Source: Hermodice carunculata (taxonomy: Eukaryota > Annelida > Polychaeta > Eunicida > Amphinomidae). From it: 64,000 nt of DNA. The notes below the pieces were generated by a model. That model saw only the letters and a list, made by a program, of their open reading frames with translations, ran no database searches and was not told the origin of the DNA. Position numbers and translations under genes: made by a program. The stretch lies in NCBI GenBank assembly GCA_964020975.1, contig OZ026630.1, positions 22,433,712-22,497,711 of the forward strand. The letters run 5' to 3'. Shown in pieces: positions 1 to 50,787 of the stretch; the first letter of the stretch is position 1, and every line of letters begins with the position of its first letter.

Positions 1-580
1 AAAAGGCCGAAGTAACAAAAAGACACATTATACTTAATTCAACATAAACAAAACCAATGTTTTGTCACTCTGCACAGAGTGGTGAACTCTTATCTCTATA
101 CCGTGCACCCCGGCTCAGTTCGGTTCAGTTCAGTTGTCATAAATAATGCCACGGCACTGGCACTGACAAGTGACATTGACTGTCTCTACGACAAATGACA
201 AACAGATCAATTATCACAGCATGATCTTATACATAGACATGAATCAAGACCTACCTCTTTTTATGAGTCAAGATCTTGCCAAATCACTCCATGGATGCAA
301 AGATAACCCCTAGATAAGAAAGAAAAAAAAAAACTGCAAGCTTAGCGACCAGTACAGGTGCTCGTTGACAACGAAGCCATGTTAGCTCGACAAAGTCGAT
401 CACGTGATTTTTTTTAGCCGCAGCATAGTATTTTTATTACCCGAGGTCGCGTGCCGACAGTGACACAGTTAGTATAGTGATATAAATCATCAAGGGATTC
501 AATGTATTATAATCCCAATTATATCGTTTATGGAGATATAAACTATTAATTACTTCTTAAGTATTTTATTAGTGGTTTCG
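1..580. other. Downstream region, nothing recognised
   Basis: AT-rich sequence with no open frame or repeat that I recognise. It ends with a short run of a five-base 'aacat' unit at about 578-607. Confidence 0.5.
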
Positions 581-683
581 TAACATAACATAACATAACA
601 TAACATATCCTTGCCGGCACCAGGGAAATTTTAAGTAAAGTGTGTGCGTCAACACACTTTTCTGTTTTTCCAAAAAATATTTT

Positions 684-815
<132 letters not shown>

Positions 816-879
816 CTTTCTTTCATGTCTGGGTGCGACATATTGATTATTGTTTTTCCTAGCGTCAATGGCACCCAAA

Positions 880-3160
880 TTTGTCCAGAGTTTTTCTCAG
901 ACACTTTTATTCCCCAAACCAATGAATTTTTTGGTTTGGAATAGTCATGATGTTTAAAATCATGCAAATGAAGGGCAATTAAAATTTTAAAAGCTCCATA
1001 TCTTCCAAACTATTGCAGATAGACACAAAGTTGTAACTTACACATCTAGGTTTAAGACATCTGGTAATTCCAAAAGCATGCAAACAAAAGTTGGTGAATT
1101 TTAATGTATGCTAAATTTACTGAATTTCCCAACAATACACAAATATATGCAGGGCTTCTACTGCTGCATAAACCTTCATGCTGCTAGGCAACCATATTCA
1201 TTTATAATAAAGAGCTTAAACCTGTTTCATAGGCAGCCTCCTAGCCATGCATGCTATGTGTATGATTTGGAAGGTTTGGGTCTTGTAACAACTGTGTAAT
1301 GAGGTTCTCAATAAGTACAGAGAATCTCTTTCTGTTCATGCAGGAACAGATTTACTCCATGCTGCCATATGTACCAGGCAGGCTATAGTTCCCACTATCT
1401 TAGTGCTGGACAGAGCAGACAGTGTCTCGGTTCACAGGCACATGTACATGTAGTTTCTTGACAGCTTCTGTTAAAATTTGTTTATGTAATAAAGGAACAA
1501 AGGCAGTTTTGTACTGCATGTATACACCTCCCCTTGAATTATAATATGTATACACTGTACATGTATACGTGCATGTTTGAAGATGTACATGCACATGCAC
1601 ATATACTCATCCATACTGCCCAGAAGGGCTGACCCTCTCAGGAGTGGGCACTTTTCTCTGGTCCCAGGGGTGACTTTTCTCTGGTCCCAAGGGTGCCCAC
1701 TGTAGAGGTTAAACTGCATAAGTAAATACTTTCTTTCTTTCTTTCTTTCTTTCTTTTTCTTTCTTTCTTTCTTCCTTCCTTCCTTTCTTTCTATTTTTCT
1801 TTCTTCTTCACGACCAAGTTGGTCTGGAGATTTTCTCAAGCACTATTTTTTTGAAAACCACCAAACTTGCCATGGTGACTGACCTAACCTGTGAAACTTT
1901 TGCATCTCATTTGGAATGGACATGATGTTTAAAAGTATGCAAATTAGGGGCAATTAAAATTGTAAAAGCTCCATATGTTCCAAACTATTGCAGATGCTCA
2001 ATATTTCAATGAACATATATAGGTTTGTGACACCTGCCAATATAAAGGACAGTAAAATAACAGAATTTCAAATTATGCTAATAAGGGACTTTGAAAAATT
2101 TCAAAGTTGAATATCTCCAAAACTATTATACATAAACATACCATTCCAACTTCAATTTATAGGTTTGTGGCAAAGCCACCTCCAATGAACCATGAACTAA
2201 AGTTGTAGAATTTTAGTTTGTGCAAATTAGGTGAACATGCAAAATGTAAATCTTGAATAGCTTCAAAAGTATTATATATATAGGTCCCACTTCTACTACA
2301 ATTTATGGGTTAATAGTAAAGCCCTATCCAATGAACCATAAACCAAAGTTGTAGGCTTTAAATTTATGCAAATTAGGCAAATACACAAATTAAAATGTTG
2401 AATAGCTTCAAAACTATTATAGATAGTAGTTTCATTCAAACTTCATTTTGTCAGTTTGTGACATGGCCACATCCAATGAACCAAGAACCAAAGTTGTAGC
2501 ATTTTACTTTATAAAAATTAGGCTAATACATGAAATTTAGATTATGTTGACAATGGCAGTGTGTCCTTTCAAACTGTTCTCATTTTGAAGTCACCCGGAT
2601 TTGCTGTGAAACAAATCTTCTTTTCTAGTTTTCTTTACCAGTGAATTTGTCGGACACTATTCTCTGACACTATTATACATAGAAACTCCGAAACTTGGCA
2701 TGATTGTACCTCCATATATGGAGTTTGGCCTTTTTATGCAGAGGAATGAAGATGTTAAAAATTATGCAAATTAGGGGCATTTGAAAATTTAAATCTTGAA
2801 TATCTTAAAAAGTATAATTGATAGCGATGTCAATCCAACTTATACTAGAGGGTAATTGATCATTGCACATCTAATGAATTTAAAACAAAAGTTGTAGCAA
2901 TTTAAATTATGCTAATTAGCAGTATTCGAAATTTTCAATATTGAATATCTTCAACACTGTAATAGATGGAGATGTTATTCCAACTTCTCCTAGGGGGGTG
3001 TTGCCCATTGTGCACCTAATGAATTAAAACCATAAGTTGTAGCAATTCAAATTATGCTAAGTAGCACCATTAGAAATTTTAAATCTTGAATAACTTCAAA
3101 GCTATAATAGATAGAGATGCCATTCCAACTTCTACTCCTGTGTTATGGACTAGTTGTACA
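880..3160. repeat. Diverged tandem array of ~130-150-bp AT-rich units
   Basis: At least eight imperfect units, each with phrases like 'atgcaaattaggggcaatt', 'aatatcttcaaaactataat' and 'ccaatgaaccataaacca', at roughly 130-150-bp spacing. Best seen at 1920-3150; an outlying unit lies at 950-1100. A (TTTC)n run (about 1729-1806) and a 'gtgggcac' fragment related to the 47.15-kb MITE (1617-1712) interrupt it. No gene was seen. Confidence 0.75.
1729..1806. repeat. (TTTC)n microsatellite, imperfect
   Basis: Tetranucleotide CTTT/TTTC run with some CCTT units inside the diverged tandem array. Confidence 0.9.
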
Positions 3161-3679
3161 TTGCCATACCAATATGCTTTGAAGACACACACACATAGAC
3201 TTACTATGCCGCATATAATCTTTTTTAGTTTCTGCATTGCACTGCAGTGATTTCTCCAAGCTAGTCGTCAGCGTCCTCGCCAGACCAGAAGAGTCCAGGT
3301 TGCAGTAGTGCTGAACTTCTGATTTCCTTTTTATACTGCATTGAAAAAATACCTATTTACTTTTCAGATAATGGAACTTCCCATACTTTTGACTGAAATT
3401 AAAACAACTATAATTTTATGTTGTACAAAATGACTTTATTGGTGTTATATGGCATAAAGCATATTTACATTTCCACTTTTTTCTCTCAATAAAACCACAT
3501 TGCTTATAAAATCTCTGAATACATCTGGCTCCTACATTAGATGTAACAATTATGTATGTATTGTCATGCTCATTGGGCCATACAAAAATATCCTAGTTTA
3601 TCATCAAAGGCTTTCAAAAAAGTGATGAGGCAGGGAGTCCCCTGTGCCTTGGCAAGCTGCTTTGACATTTAATCCTTTG

Positions 3680-4450
3680 CAGGGATATCACCAAATCACT
3701 TGGCGAGAATATTATCAATAAATTTGGCAATATTAATATCGCCAAATCATTTAGTGATATCCCTAAATATCTGTAAATATTTTGCAACATCACTTAACAT
3801 TTAGAGATATTGCTAAATATATAGCAATATCCCTAAATCATTTACAATATATCACTTAGTGATTTTGCAAAAATGATTCGGCCATATCTCTAAATCATTT
3901 AGCGATATCGCTTAATCATTTAGAGATATCGCAAACTCATTCATTGACATCCCTGAATGTGAATGCTTTAGTCACTTAGGATATCACCAAATCATTTAGT
4001 GATAATACTAAATAACTTAGTGATATTGCCAAATTATTTAGTGACATCACTAAATGTACTTTTGCTTCCTGTCTTATTTTTGTCCAATTGGCAATATGGC
4101 TGCCGGTTTGGAGGGAAGTGCGATGGCTTCATCCTCCCAAAGTGTTCTGTCGCAAATTGACCATCTTCTCTGGCATTGTCAATGGGTATCATGCTGTAAA
4201 GACAGTGTATGCCAACTATTACTTTTGTTGTCAAACTGAACAGTCAGGCCTGCAGGACCAAAAGCTTACTCCTTCACGCCATTCACTACACTGGCACAGT
4301 ACGCACCGATACACTTGTTTAGTGATATCACTTAATCAGTTGCCGATATGGCTAAATCATTTAGCAATATCGCTGAATACATCTTATTTGGCAGTATCTC
4401 TAAATCCTTTAGAGATATAATTAAATGATATCAGTAAATGAGACCATTTG
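3680..4450. repeat. Array of short palindromic 'ctaaatcatttag' units split by a unique island
   Basis: Dozens of imperfect 20-26-bp units of the type 'gatat(c)gctaaatcatttag(t)gatat', each close to self-complementary. They occupy 3690-4055 and 4315-4450. Between them lies about 260 bp of ordinary, more GC-rich sequence. Confidence 0.75.
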
Positions 4451-4459
4451 GTGATATTG

Positions 4460-7370
4460 CCCAATAGGTTTAAACGTCAAACTTGCCATAGTCCCCTCTA
4501 CCTCTCCCTCTCCCCCTCTTGTTGAAGTGATTCGTAAGTCCACCCTTTTCTGCACGTTATCTCTTTGATTCAGAATGCATTTCTAAATACATATGGGCCT
4601 TCCCTCGCATACCCAAAGTGTTCCCATTATTATTTGAATGTTCTCAAGTTTGGAGGTCTTATGACTGGCAATGTTTGCCAGGCTGTAGCTAAATGACCCA
4701 GGAGTAGATCCTGCTTGTCAATGCCTTTATTGAGCATTTTTTCCAAATAAATATATCCATAAATTAAAATTTAAAATTGATGTGCAGCAAAAACTGGTGG
4801 AGTTTCTGATGATGAACCAAGATATTTTTTGACGTGGCCTTAACAGATACCTCAGACACTCTGTAGAATGTACTGTACTTAATGGAAGTATCTGTCCCAG
4901 TGAGCCACCACCCGAAGCCTGAAAATTCCATGTTCTCTCCATGCAATCCACTGGACCTCTTCTGGTCAGAATTCTGCAAAGTCCTTGCCAGTTGTAAGGA
5001 GGGTATTTTGAATCATGGCACTACCCAAGTAAATAACAATGATCTGTTCCAGTGTTCTGGTCTTTTTTTATATATACCAAAAATATATTTTCTTTTTCAC
5101 AAGATAATATTAAACTTAATTCACATTATAATTTGATCTAGGTCAGCAACAAACATTCCTGTATTCCAATACAGCAATTGTCATCAAAGGCAGAACTTAA
5201 CAGCTGTCTGGGCCTCCAAACCCACAGCAAAATATGTAAAGATATAAGGTATTCATTTGTAGGAGTATTAAACCTTAAAAATAGAACAACCCTGCAATGT
5301 TGGGAGTTCTTGGCCATATTGATTGCTGAAGGCACATCTGATACACAGTCATCACAATCTTTGGACACATTTGGTACACAGTCACTACAATCTGCACACA
5401 ATTCACTCAAAAGCAAACCCAAACAGACTTGTGAAACGTTTACCTTATTACTTAACCCTTCCCCCTGAAAAAAGTGTCCAGATGTCACGTCATCTGTTTC
5501 ACTATTTGGTGAACTGTCTCCCCCCCCCCCCCCTTTTTGGGGTGAGCTCTTCTTTCCTTTTTTTTCTTTTCCTGGACGCACAACTTTAAGTCATAATAAT
5601 TGTCACTGTACATGTATTGCTGTTGAAACCAAATGCACCCCTTGAAAGAGTGTACAATATATATGAACACTTCATTCACTTTATTCCTGTGCTGCAACTC
5701 CTTCATATCAAGGTAACATATTGGCTTCCTGTTTTTAATGTACATTAAAGTTGTACCCCCAGCACACTGAAACATGTCTATTATTTAAAAAGCAAATCGC
5801 TCATTTAACTTCTGCCAAATACAAAAAGTGATGGTCTATTCTGACAAGCATTAAATTTACAATGGAAATCATCATTTATGCCTACCAAAATGTACACAAC
5901 TTTCCAGGAATTTTTAAATCATATTAATTTCTGTGCAATATTCAATATTGAGGCGTTAAGTGATCTATTAATTAACCAAGCTTTGACATTTTATCTTTCT
6001 TGAAATAGGCCAGATTATATTTCTTTTTAAAACCTTACATTTGAATTGCCATTTTATTTGTGTAATATTTACAATATATATATATATATATATATATATA
6101 GGCTTCATTTAAACACAAGAGAGCTGTATGAACAGCACACACTCAGCTGATCTAGATACGTTCAACCCAAAATAAGTATAAGTCCCCAAGCTGAGCCAAG
6201 TTTCAGCTGCAGTTTGAACTGAGCTAAGAGGAGCAGAGCAGAGTCTAACTTAACTTTGAGCTTAACATATATGGATGGGAGATCCAGATACTTGACCTAT
6301 TGACCTAGTTTTAAAGTTTAGGGCACTTTGAAGCATTCCTGAGCAATTTAAAAGCAACTGACCAAGAAGTTTTAGAAAAGACTTTAAGATTTTGCCAAAA
6401 AGGAAAATACACAAATAGAAAAAAAAAATGAATAAACAAACACACACAAAGAAATGCAAAAAGCACCAGACTATGACTTCTTGAACAAACTTGTTAGAGC
6501 TTCACCCAAGGTACATCTCCACAAATTCTGAAGAACATCTGGCTAACACTTTTGAAGAAATAAAAATGTGCATTGTGGATGGCTGCTCCTATAAACTTAG
6601 CTGACAGGCAAGTCAGCAGAGTTATACTTGTACAGAAAGTGGAACATACACCACCACTCCCAAAACACAACATTTGACAGTATTTACCATTACACAAATT
6701 AATATTCTTTTATGAGTGTCATAGGTCATAAAAAAGTAAACATGCTTTTTCCCCCATGACCCTTTATCTTGCTTCAAATGAACTGCTTCTATTTTAAAGC
6801 ACTATTAATTATATGACATTTCTACCATTATTTTTAGTGAGTGTCATTAGGCTTGATGATCTAATTTGAATGATACATTATGATGTAATTGTAATTACCA
6901 ACACTGAAATGAACTTTCTGCTTAAAAAAAAGTTACTGAATGCCTAGACTTAGGAAGGATGTCTACACACAAAAGCAAAAAGCTCCACCATCGATCATCA
7001 CATCCATCAGTGTACCACTGAAACAATATACCAGGAATATAAACAACAGGATAGAATAAAGGGGGAAAACCCTCTATTTCATCACACTTTTGAATTATAA
7101 TTACTCCGAACATTTTTTTTTTCAAACAGAAACAGAATCCTCACGCTTCATATGAAGTTGACAATGCTTCTTGTTGCACTATGCAGCCCTGTATTGACAT
7201 CGTAAACATGATTCGATTCACTAAAGCCAGGTCAGGTACGGTGAGTTTGATGAGGTTTTGTATCCTGGCTGTACTCCTGTTGGTGTTGGGCAGCAGGCTC
7301 CCTGTCAATAGTTTCCGTCATCCTGCCATGGATGGGTCAATGCAATGCTGAGGTATATAACGATGGAATG
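4460..7370. other. Downstream region, no supported gene
   Basis: Mostly unique AT-rich sequence. It contains a poly-C run near 5520-5533, a (TA)n at about 6072-6101, and a fragment at 6280-6310 similar to the 'gatacttgacctagtgacc' array at 33.7 kb. A 147-codon minus-strand open frame at 5138-5581 has a CADCSDC...KDCDDC stretch but no family I recognise. Confidence 0.45.
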
Positions 7371-7375
7371 CACAG

Positions 7376-7850
7376 CTAACCCTTAAAGCGCTGATAAGAT
7401 TGAGTCAACAGCTTTCCTCGGGACAATTTGCGTGCAAAGTGTCCCAAGGAAAGCTATTGACAAAGACTACTGTTTGCTTTAGACCAGGCTTGCTGGTATT
7501 TGAATGAAAGGTATCTTCATGAGGAATTTGAATCTTTTAACCATTATATGTTTAACTCATTCCATACCAGTCCCTGATTTTTCCATATATTTACCTAGAT
7601 TTAAGACGACAATTGCATATTTAAATTCTTCATGAAAAGAGCTTTCATTCAAGTACCAACATTCCTATAGTCTTAAGTCAGTGGTTCTGGCACTGCCTGG
7701 CAAGTCATTCTGCAGCTGTCGCACGGGCAGCTGCAGCATGATTTGCCAGGTAGTTCCAGAACCACTGACCAAGGCCTGTGACCATAGTATGGAATGAGTT
7801 AATGGTAATGAGAAAACAACTATAGCAGTGATTAGTACTTTAAGGGTTAA
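7376..7850. mobile_element. MITE family A, interrupted by MITE family B
   Basis: Termini are 'cccttaaagcgctgat' on the left and the inverse of 'attagtactttaagggttaa' on the right, so TIRs of about 18 bp. The left flank is CTAA and the right TTAA. An internal palindromic core lies at 7403-7461 ('agtcaacagctttcctcggg' and its partner). A family B element sits inside at 7556-7798; without it this copy matches the 230-bp copy at 49346-49575. Confidence 0.85.
7556..7798. mobile_element. MITE family B, 243 bp, TTAA duplication
   Basis: TIR 'ctcattccatac', inverse at the right end, flanked by TTAA on both sides (7552-7555, 7799-7802). The interior holds a hairpin around 'ctgcagctgtcgcacgggcag'. The empty site is preserved in the 49.3-kb family A copy (TTAA at 49529-49532), proving insertion with TTAA target duplication. 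A second, inverted copy is at 12689-12930. Confidence 0.9.
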
Positions 7851-9390
7851 ATCCTGGTCTTACTCATCACACTTCTTGATCTGATATAAACTCTAGTCAA
7901 TTAACAGCATTATTGTTTCAATTAGTACCATGGTTTGTATGTACCCCTTTCCCTGCTAAAAGCAACATTCCTCAGGTCTCTTACATTAAAATCAAATGCA
8001 ACTGTCCATGTTCACCAACATGAAAGGGTTTTATATTTTATATGAGGAAGTCACATGTTCTTAAAAGTCCATTTCATCAATGTTCTCCTTGTGAAATAGC
8101 AAATAAAAAACATGAGACAAAAAGGAAATTGAACATCTCTATATTAGGACCTTCTTTTCATTTTCAACAGAAAAGAAGAGTCTCCACTTTATTTTTACCC
8201 CATATACCTTACATCTGGTTTTTAAAAAAAAGTGTGCCAAACAACTTTGGGCTACATGTGCCTATATGATAATGGAGATGGTAGATATATAGTATAGCAT
8301 ATACTTAAATAACTATAAATTTGGAAATTTAATCATACATAGTACTGATTTTGGAACTCAAATACTGGTGGAGAAAGGAAATATATTTATATACAGTGTT
8401 GTAATGACCAAGATTAATAAATAGCTGATTAAGACACTATATAAACAGAGTATACATTAGCATAGTGGATTAATGCTGCATTTCTTGTACATATATATAT
8501 ATATAAGCAAACATATATGCATGCTGATTGTTTTAAAGGGTTAATGTGATATGTTTGCATATTCCCATTGTTGTTATACTTGATGCTGTACTTTTTACCT
8601 ATGTACAAAAATGTACAATGTCAACATGTTTTTTTTTTCTTTTTCTTTTTTTCCCTTTTTGTTGCATGTAGCAAGCAGACTATACAGAAACAGCAGCAAC
8701 ACATTGACAGACTTTCATAAACATAAGCTGTTTTAAGCTATACCTAAAAAAATATCAAATGAGAGAACAGTCAGTGAACAACAGGCAGCAAAGGATGAAA
8801 TTAATGTAAAAATGTTAGGTCTCCTGCCTGCTACATATGGGACAACAATTGTTTCCCAGAATCTTGCACAAGAAATCACCCATATCAAATTCTCTGTGTA
8901 CATATCTTTCTATGTTACATGCTGTTACTACAACACCCATGGACTTAATTGTTTGCATAAATGACAGCAATGGAGATATACTATACCCACTGTGTAGATT
9001 GTAGTCCATGAACATTGGCACTTCTAATTTAGACATGATTACCCACCAAAAATCCAAAAAGCAAACTTCCCAAATGTGGGGCATATCCAATGAATTTTAG
9101 CACTCCCAAGACTATCTGTGTCTTTGTGGAATTTCTGCCACCTTCGTACATCTTTACTTTCACCCATAAACCAGTCAAAACCTGCTGGAGACAAAATGCC
9201 ATTTGCTTCAGTGGTTGTCTATTGATTTTAGTGTTTATCTACAAATTCTGCAGGAGACTTGTAGGTGAGCCCTGTCAGAACAGCATGCTGTTGACTCGGT
9301 CTTAATTCAATAGGAAAAGAGTTAATAATCACTCCAACACATCAACATTCTTTCATTGAATGACAAGTATACCCACATACACATACAACT
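7851..9390. other. Downstream region, no gene recognised
   Basis: Unique AT-rich sequence. A short stretch at about 9285-9320 ('gctgttgactcggtcttaat') is a relic of the palindromic core of the TTAA MITE families. No coding support. Confidence 0.45.
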
Positions 9391-9396
9391 CAGATG

Positions 9397-9672
9397 ACCT
9401 TTTGCTGCACAGACGGTCCCCAAGAGCACTCTAAGGAAGAGTTCAGAACACTTTTTGCAGCACAGATGGTACCCAAGGGCACTCTAAGGAAGAGTTCAGT
9501 AACACCTTTTGCTGCACAGATGGTCCCCCAAGAGCACTCTAAGGAAGAGTTCAGAACACTTTTTGCAGCACAGATGGTCCCCAAGGGCACTCTAAGGAAG
9601 AGTTCAGTGACACCTTTTGCTGCACAGATGGTCCCCAAGGGCACTCTAAGGAAGAGTTCAGTAACACCTTTT
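9397..9672. repeat. 53-54-bp minisatellite, five units
   Basis: Unit starts 'ttttgctgcacagatggtcc' and ends 'aaggaagagttcag(t)aacac'. Two unit types alternate (…cagaacac and …cagt(a/g)acacc), a hint of a 107-bp higher-order unit. Open frames on both strands are a consequence of the repeat. Confidence 0.93.
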
Positions 9673-9809
9673 GTGTGGAGATCACAAAACAGTGCCCCCT
9701 GGGCCTCTGTAACACCACATTCCACATCATGTTGCTGAGCCAGGCCAAGTTGGCAAGGATTATCTGAAAACTGCCCACTAAATGTTTCAAGCAGAACAAG
9801 GCACTTCAT

Positions 9810-11620
9810 ATCTCACTGAACAAATCATTTCCTAATAAAACAAGTGTAAAAAATCTTTATACTGTACACACTGATCTTGTAAACGATGACTTCGGTAGTA
9901 TAATACAAAATTAAAATTGACATTGCAGCTGCTAAAATTGAAGCATAGCTTCCTTAACACAACTCTGTTCCTTTACACTACCTACCGGTACAGCATTAGC
10001 CCGTCAATAAAAGGGATACATTGATTTGTGTTTACAGATACAGTAGTCCCTCTTTTGAGAGACCACCCCTTAGGCAGGTCTAAAAGTGGTTACATAAAGC
10101 AGGTGGTCTCTCATTGGAGGTAAAATAAGAGATAAGAGTTTGTGACCTGGTAAATCTGATTTTAAAAGGCAGACAGACTCCCAAAAGAGGGACTACTGTT
10201 CATCCAAGATCTTTACTTGTGTCTATGGCATGAACACAAGCGTATTTTACGAACTTACATAGTAGATTCTGGACTTACTGTGATTCAAACGTAAATGCAA
10301 ACTTAAAATGCTGGGGAAAAAAACGCTGATATAAAAAGGCACCAGACAGTATACTGGACTGGACTTGCTTTCTCTTTCAAGAATGGACATCCTTCTCCCA
10401 TACAAACATGGGTACATACTTTGTGCATGCTTTTTGGTGTGAATGGCAGCAGACCCCTCTGTTGGTAGCATCAAAGGCAAATACTTGAAAATCTGGTAAA
10501 CAAGTTGACACAGTATCTATCTTGATGTACCAAATGTACCTTAATTTGGGTTCAGAGGGTACATAGACCCATGTACTTCAATTCACAGTTCATGTCATTC
10601 TAAAATCATTACTAAAGATTTGTGATACATTGATTCATATAGTCAGGACCGATATAGTCACATGACCATCAGGGGTTACTGAGGTTTGTCTACCTCTAAG
10701 CAGTTTTTGAACATCTCAATATTATTTCCCTTTCTGATCAAACACATCCACTAAACACATGACTGAGTAAACAAAACAGATGAACAATCCAGTTTTTTAG
10801 TAGCTGCTGGTCATGGATATTTGCTCCAGTCTATGTTCGTCATCAGAGAAAATAAATTACTAATGTGTATAAAACTTGTGCATCCTGAAGATAATGTTTT
10901 TCAGTGATGTGACCTTTCGAGTAATGAGATGCTTTTGTCAAAAGCAGTCCAGTATTTATGCTAGTATATACTTAAAACTGATATAAATCCGGGGTAACTG
11001 TAACACAAGTCTACAATAGTGAAGTTAAAGATGGACTTAAAACATCCAGATATACATTAGCCAGCTACCCCATTTATCAGCTAAAATCAGTGCTTGTAAT
11101 TTTAATAACACAGCAAAGATATCCAGCATGAGATGACATTAGCTTCGCAATACTTGAGTTATTTGTGCACTGGTGCTGTGTCTATGTTTGCAGGTCAGAC
11201 TCACAACATTTCTACTACTTCAGAATTAGTAGTAAAATAGATGAGCTCCTTTATCAAGAAATGTCTTTTCCCAAGCCAGACTCTTGTGCACAATAGTACA
11301 TGCAGTTGCATATTTTGGAAACAGCTCTTGGCAAGGGCTATATACACTTAGCACAATACTTGGCTAGAATATTTTAAAAACAAGGTTTAAAATATGAAAA
11401 CATGCTTTCCACTGATTATTGATCATTTTAAAATCCATAAATGATTCCATAAAGTTTGAACATTAAAAAATATCTTGGATTCAGGAAAGCATATGCATTT
11501 TTCAATTTCTTTTCTCAATGTTCCTCACAGTTTTCTGGTGGATGCCACATATTGAAAGACCAGCTTCTGTAGAGATCATCTGTGAGATGGTGCCATAAGA
11601 AGGTGGCAGAAGGCCTGGGC
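9810..11620. other. Downstream region with one MITE, no gene recognised
   Basis: AT-rich sequence with no coding support; it may include the 3' UTR of FER, whose end I cannot place. The only recognisable element is the GAGACCACC-type MITE at 10040-10200. Confidence 0.45.
10039..10200. mobile_element. GAGACCACC-type MITE
   Basis: Inverted ends 'acagtagtccctcttttgag' and the inverse of 'caaaagagggactactgtt', with internal 'gagaccacc'/'ggtggtctctc' phrases. Relatives: 17128-17290, 30320-30500, 46179-46360, 54014-54117, with more diverged pieces at 27225-27395 and 54955-55090. Confidence 0.8.
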
Positions 11621-11627
11621 CTTTTAA

Positions 11628-11864
11628 CCCTTCCCCTCCCCCCCCCCCCCCCTTAACTGGCTGCTTGTCAAATGCCATTTGCTTCAACATTTTACCAATT
11701 TCAAGAATAATGAAAATTAATCTGAATGACCGGTTTAGATAGGACCTGTCAGGGAAACATGTTTCAACAGTTTTCCTTGGCCTGGGTTGGGCACTCAGCA
11801 TCCAACCCATATGAAGGACAGCCATTGACTGTTTCAAACTCATCCTTAATTAAGGGGGAAAAGG
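11628..11864. mobile_element. MITE family C, degraded copy
   Basis: TTAA at 11624-11627, then 'cccttcccctcccc' with a long C run, and an inverse end 'ttaagggggaaaagg'. The interior keeps the 'cctgggttgggcactcag' core found in other family C copies. It is the most diverged of the complete copies. Confidence 0.7.
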
Positions 11865-12302
11865 TTAGGGTCCTATGGGTCTTACTGATAAATTCCTTCC
11901 ACTTTATGCACGTGGAGACAATAGTCATAAAGGTAATTTGATTGAAATTTTCATGCATGTTGGTCACGAGATGTTACCACAAAACATCTGACAGATCTTC
12001 CGAACATTTTTAAGGCCACAGCAATTTGTAACAACCATGAAATAATGTTAATGTCTAGGAGCAGTCCTGAAACACTGGCCGTAAAGTCTACTGTGCTCAG
12101 ATTTGCTCTCGCCAGATGTCCATTTTTTCCCTCTCAAATTAAAAAAATTGAGGGCATATTGGTTTTGATATTGTTGATTTTGTATCACAGGTGACTGAAT
12201 CACGGCATCCATACAGTTGGGTTTCAATTAGAGAACCCTATGATAGGGTCTGGTCTTACACTTCAGTCTTTGTATGTGAACCCTTTAATGGGTCACTTCG
12301 TC

Positions 12303-49852
<37,550 letters not shown>

Positions 49853-50780
49853 CTGAAAAAATATTGAAATGCTGGTCAAACCATGATCCAAAATTCAGGC
49901 AAAGAAATGTTGACAAGTATATGCTGTATAGTTTAAAATATTCAAATGAGTACAAGCCAACTGTCAAGCAATATTTAAAATATTGCATTTCCAAATAAGG
50001 AAAAGAAATTGACTTCTCCACAAACAAGCAACTTTGATAAAATGAATTATTCTAATTGAACTATATGTAAAACTTCAATAAGTACTGTGGCACATTTATG
50101 GTTGTGGGTAAGTTGTGTGACAATGAAAATTCACAAATACCTTACCAGGAAACCAACTAAGCACTTCCGTACACATGTACTTATTGGCAATCACCAATTA
50201 TCATAAATCAGTAAATTGTTTTGAAATATGTGATGCATAGTTATAGTTCATGAATTACCATATGTGTCTATTAAAATTTCATATGATTCATCTATCTGTG
50301 CTTATTTTTAATTGATTTTATTTTTAATTTATGATAAATACATGCATATGACTACATGAACTTTTGGTAGAGCACGTTTGGGCTTATAATTCAGTACTTT
50401 GAAGGCCATCCCATCCCAGGTAACACATTTAGGATGATATTATGCTAGACATGGACATTAAATGTTGCTATGCTTTGAGTTCAACTGGTACTTTTTTTTC
50501 TAATTTTATGAAAAGGTCTAGTCTGTAAAGTTCCCCAGTTCTTGTGACAAGCTCTGTGCTACAAAGTAATGTTCAATTGTATATGTGTAATAACCTGTCA
50601 CCCATTCAAGACATATCTTCTTGATTCACATTGATATTTAAAATGTAAGTCCCTTTAAGACTCTATCTGTGCCCCCTGGGATCTGTGCCATCATGGTCCT
50701 ATTGTCATCTCTAGCTACGAAGTGACTGTCTGCTACATCAAAACAAACTTGTGGCTGTGTGCAACTCTGATGTTTCAACA
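49853..50780. other. FER intron or upstream region, nothing recognised
   Basis: AT-rich sequence on the gene's 5' side. No match to the missing FER N-terminus (the LLETMKK...RIKSDKEYA type) was seen on the minus strand here. Confidence 0.4.
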
Positions 50781-50787
50781 TTGAGGG

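Noticed and set aside
5138-5581. 147-codon frame with paired Cys (CADCSDC, KDCDDC) as a gene
   Set aside because: The Cys pairs come from a short imperfect DNA repeat ('cacagtca(t/c)cacaatct') and the N-terminal part reads through a poly-C run.
9390-9809. 139-codon minus-strand frame with repeated LFLRVPLGTICAAK
   Set aside because: Direct consequence of the 53-bp minisatellite; no coding evidence outside it.
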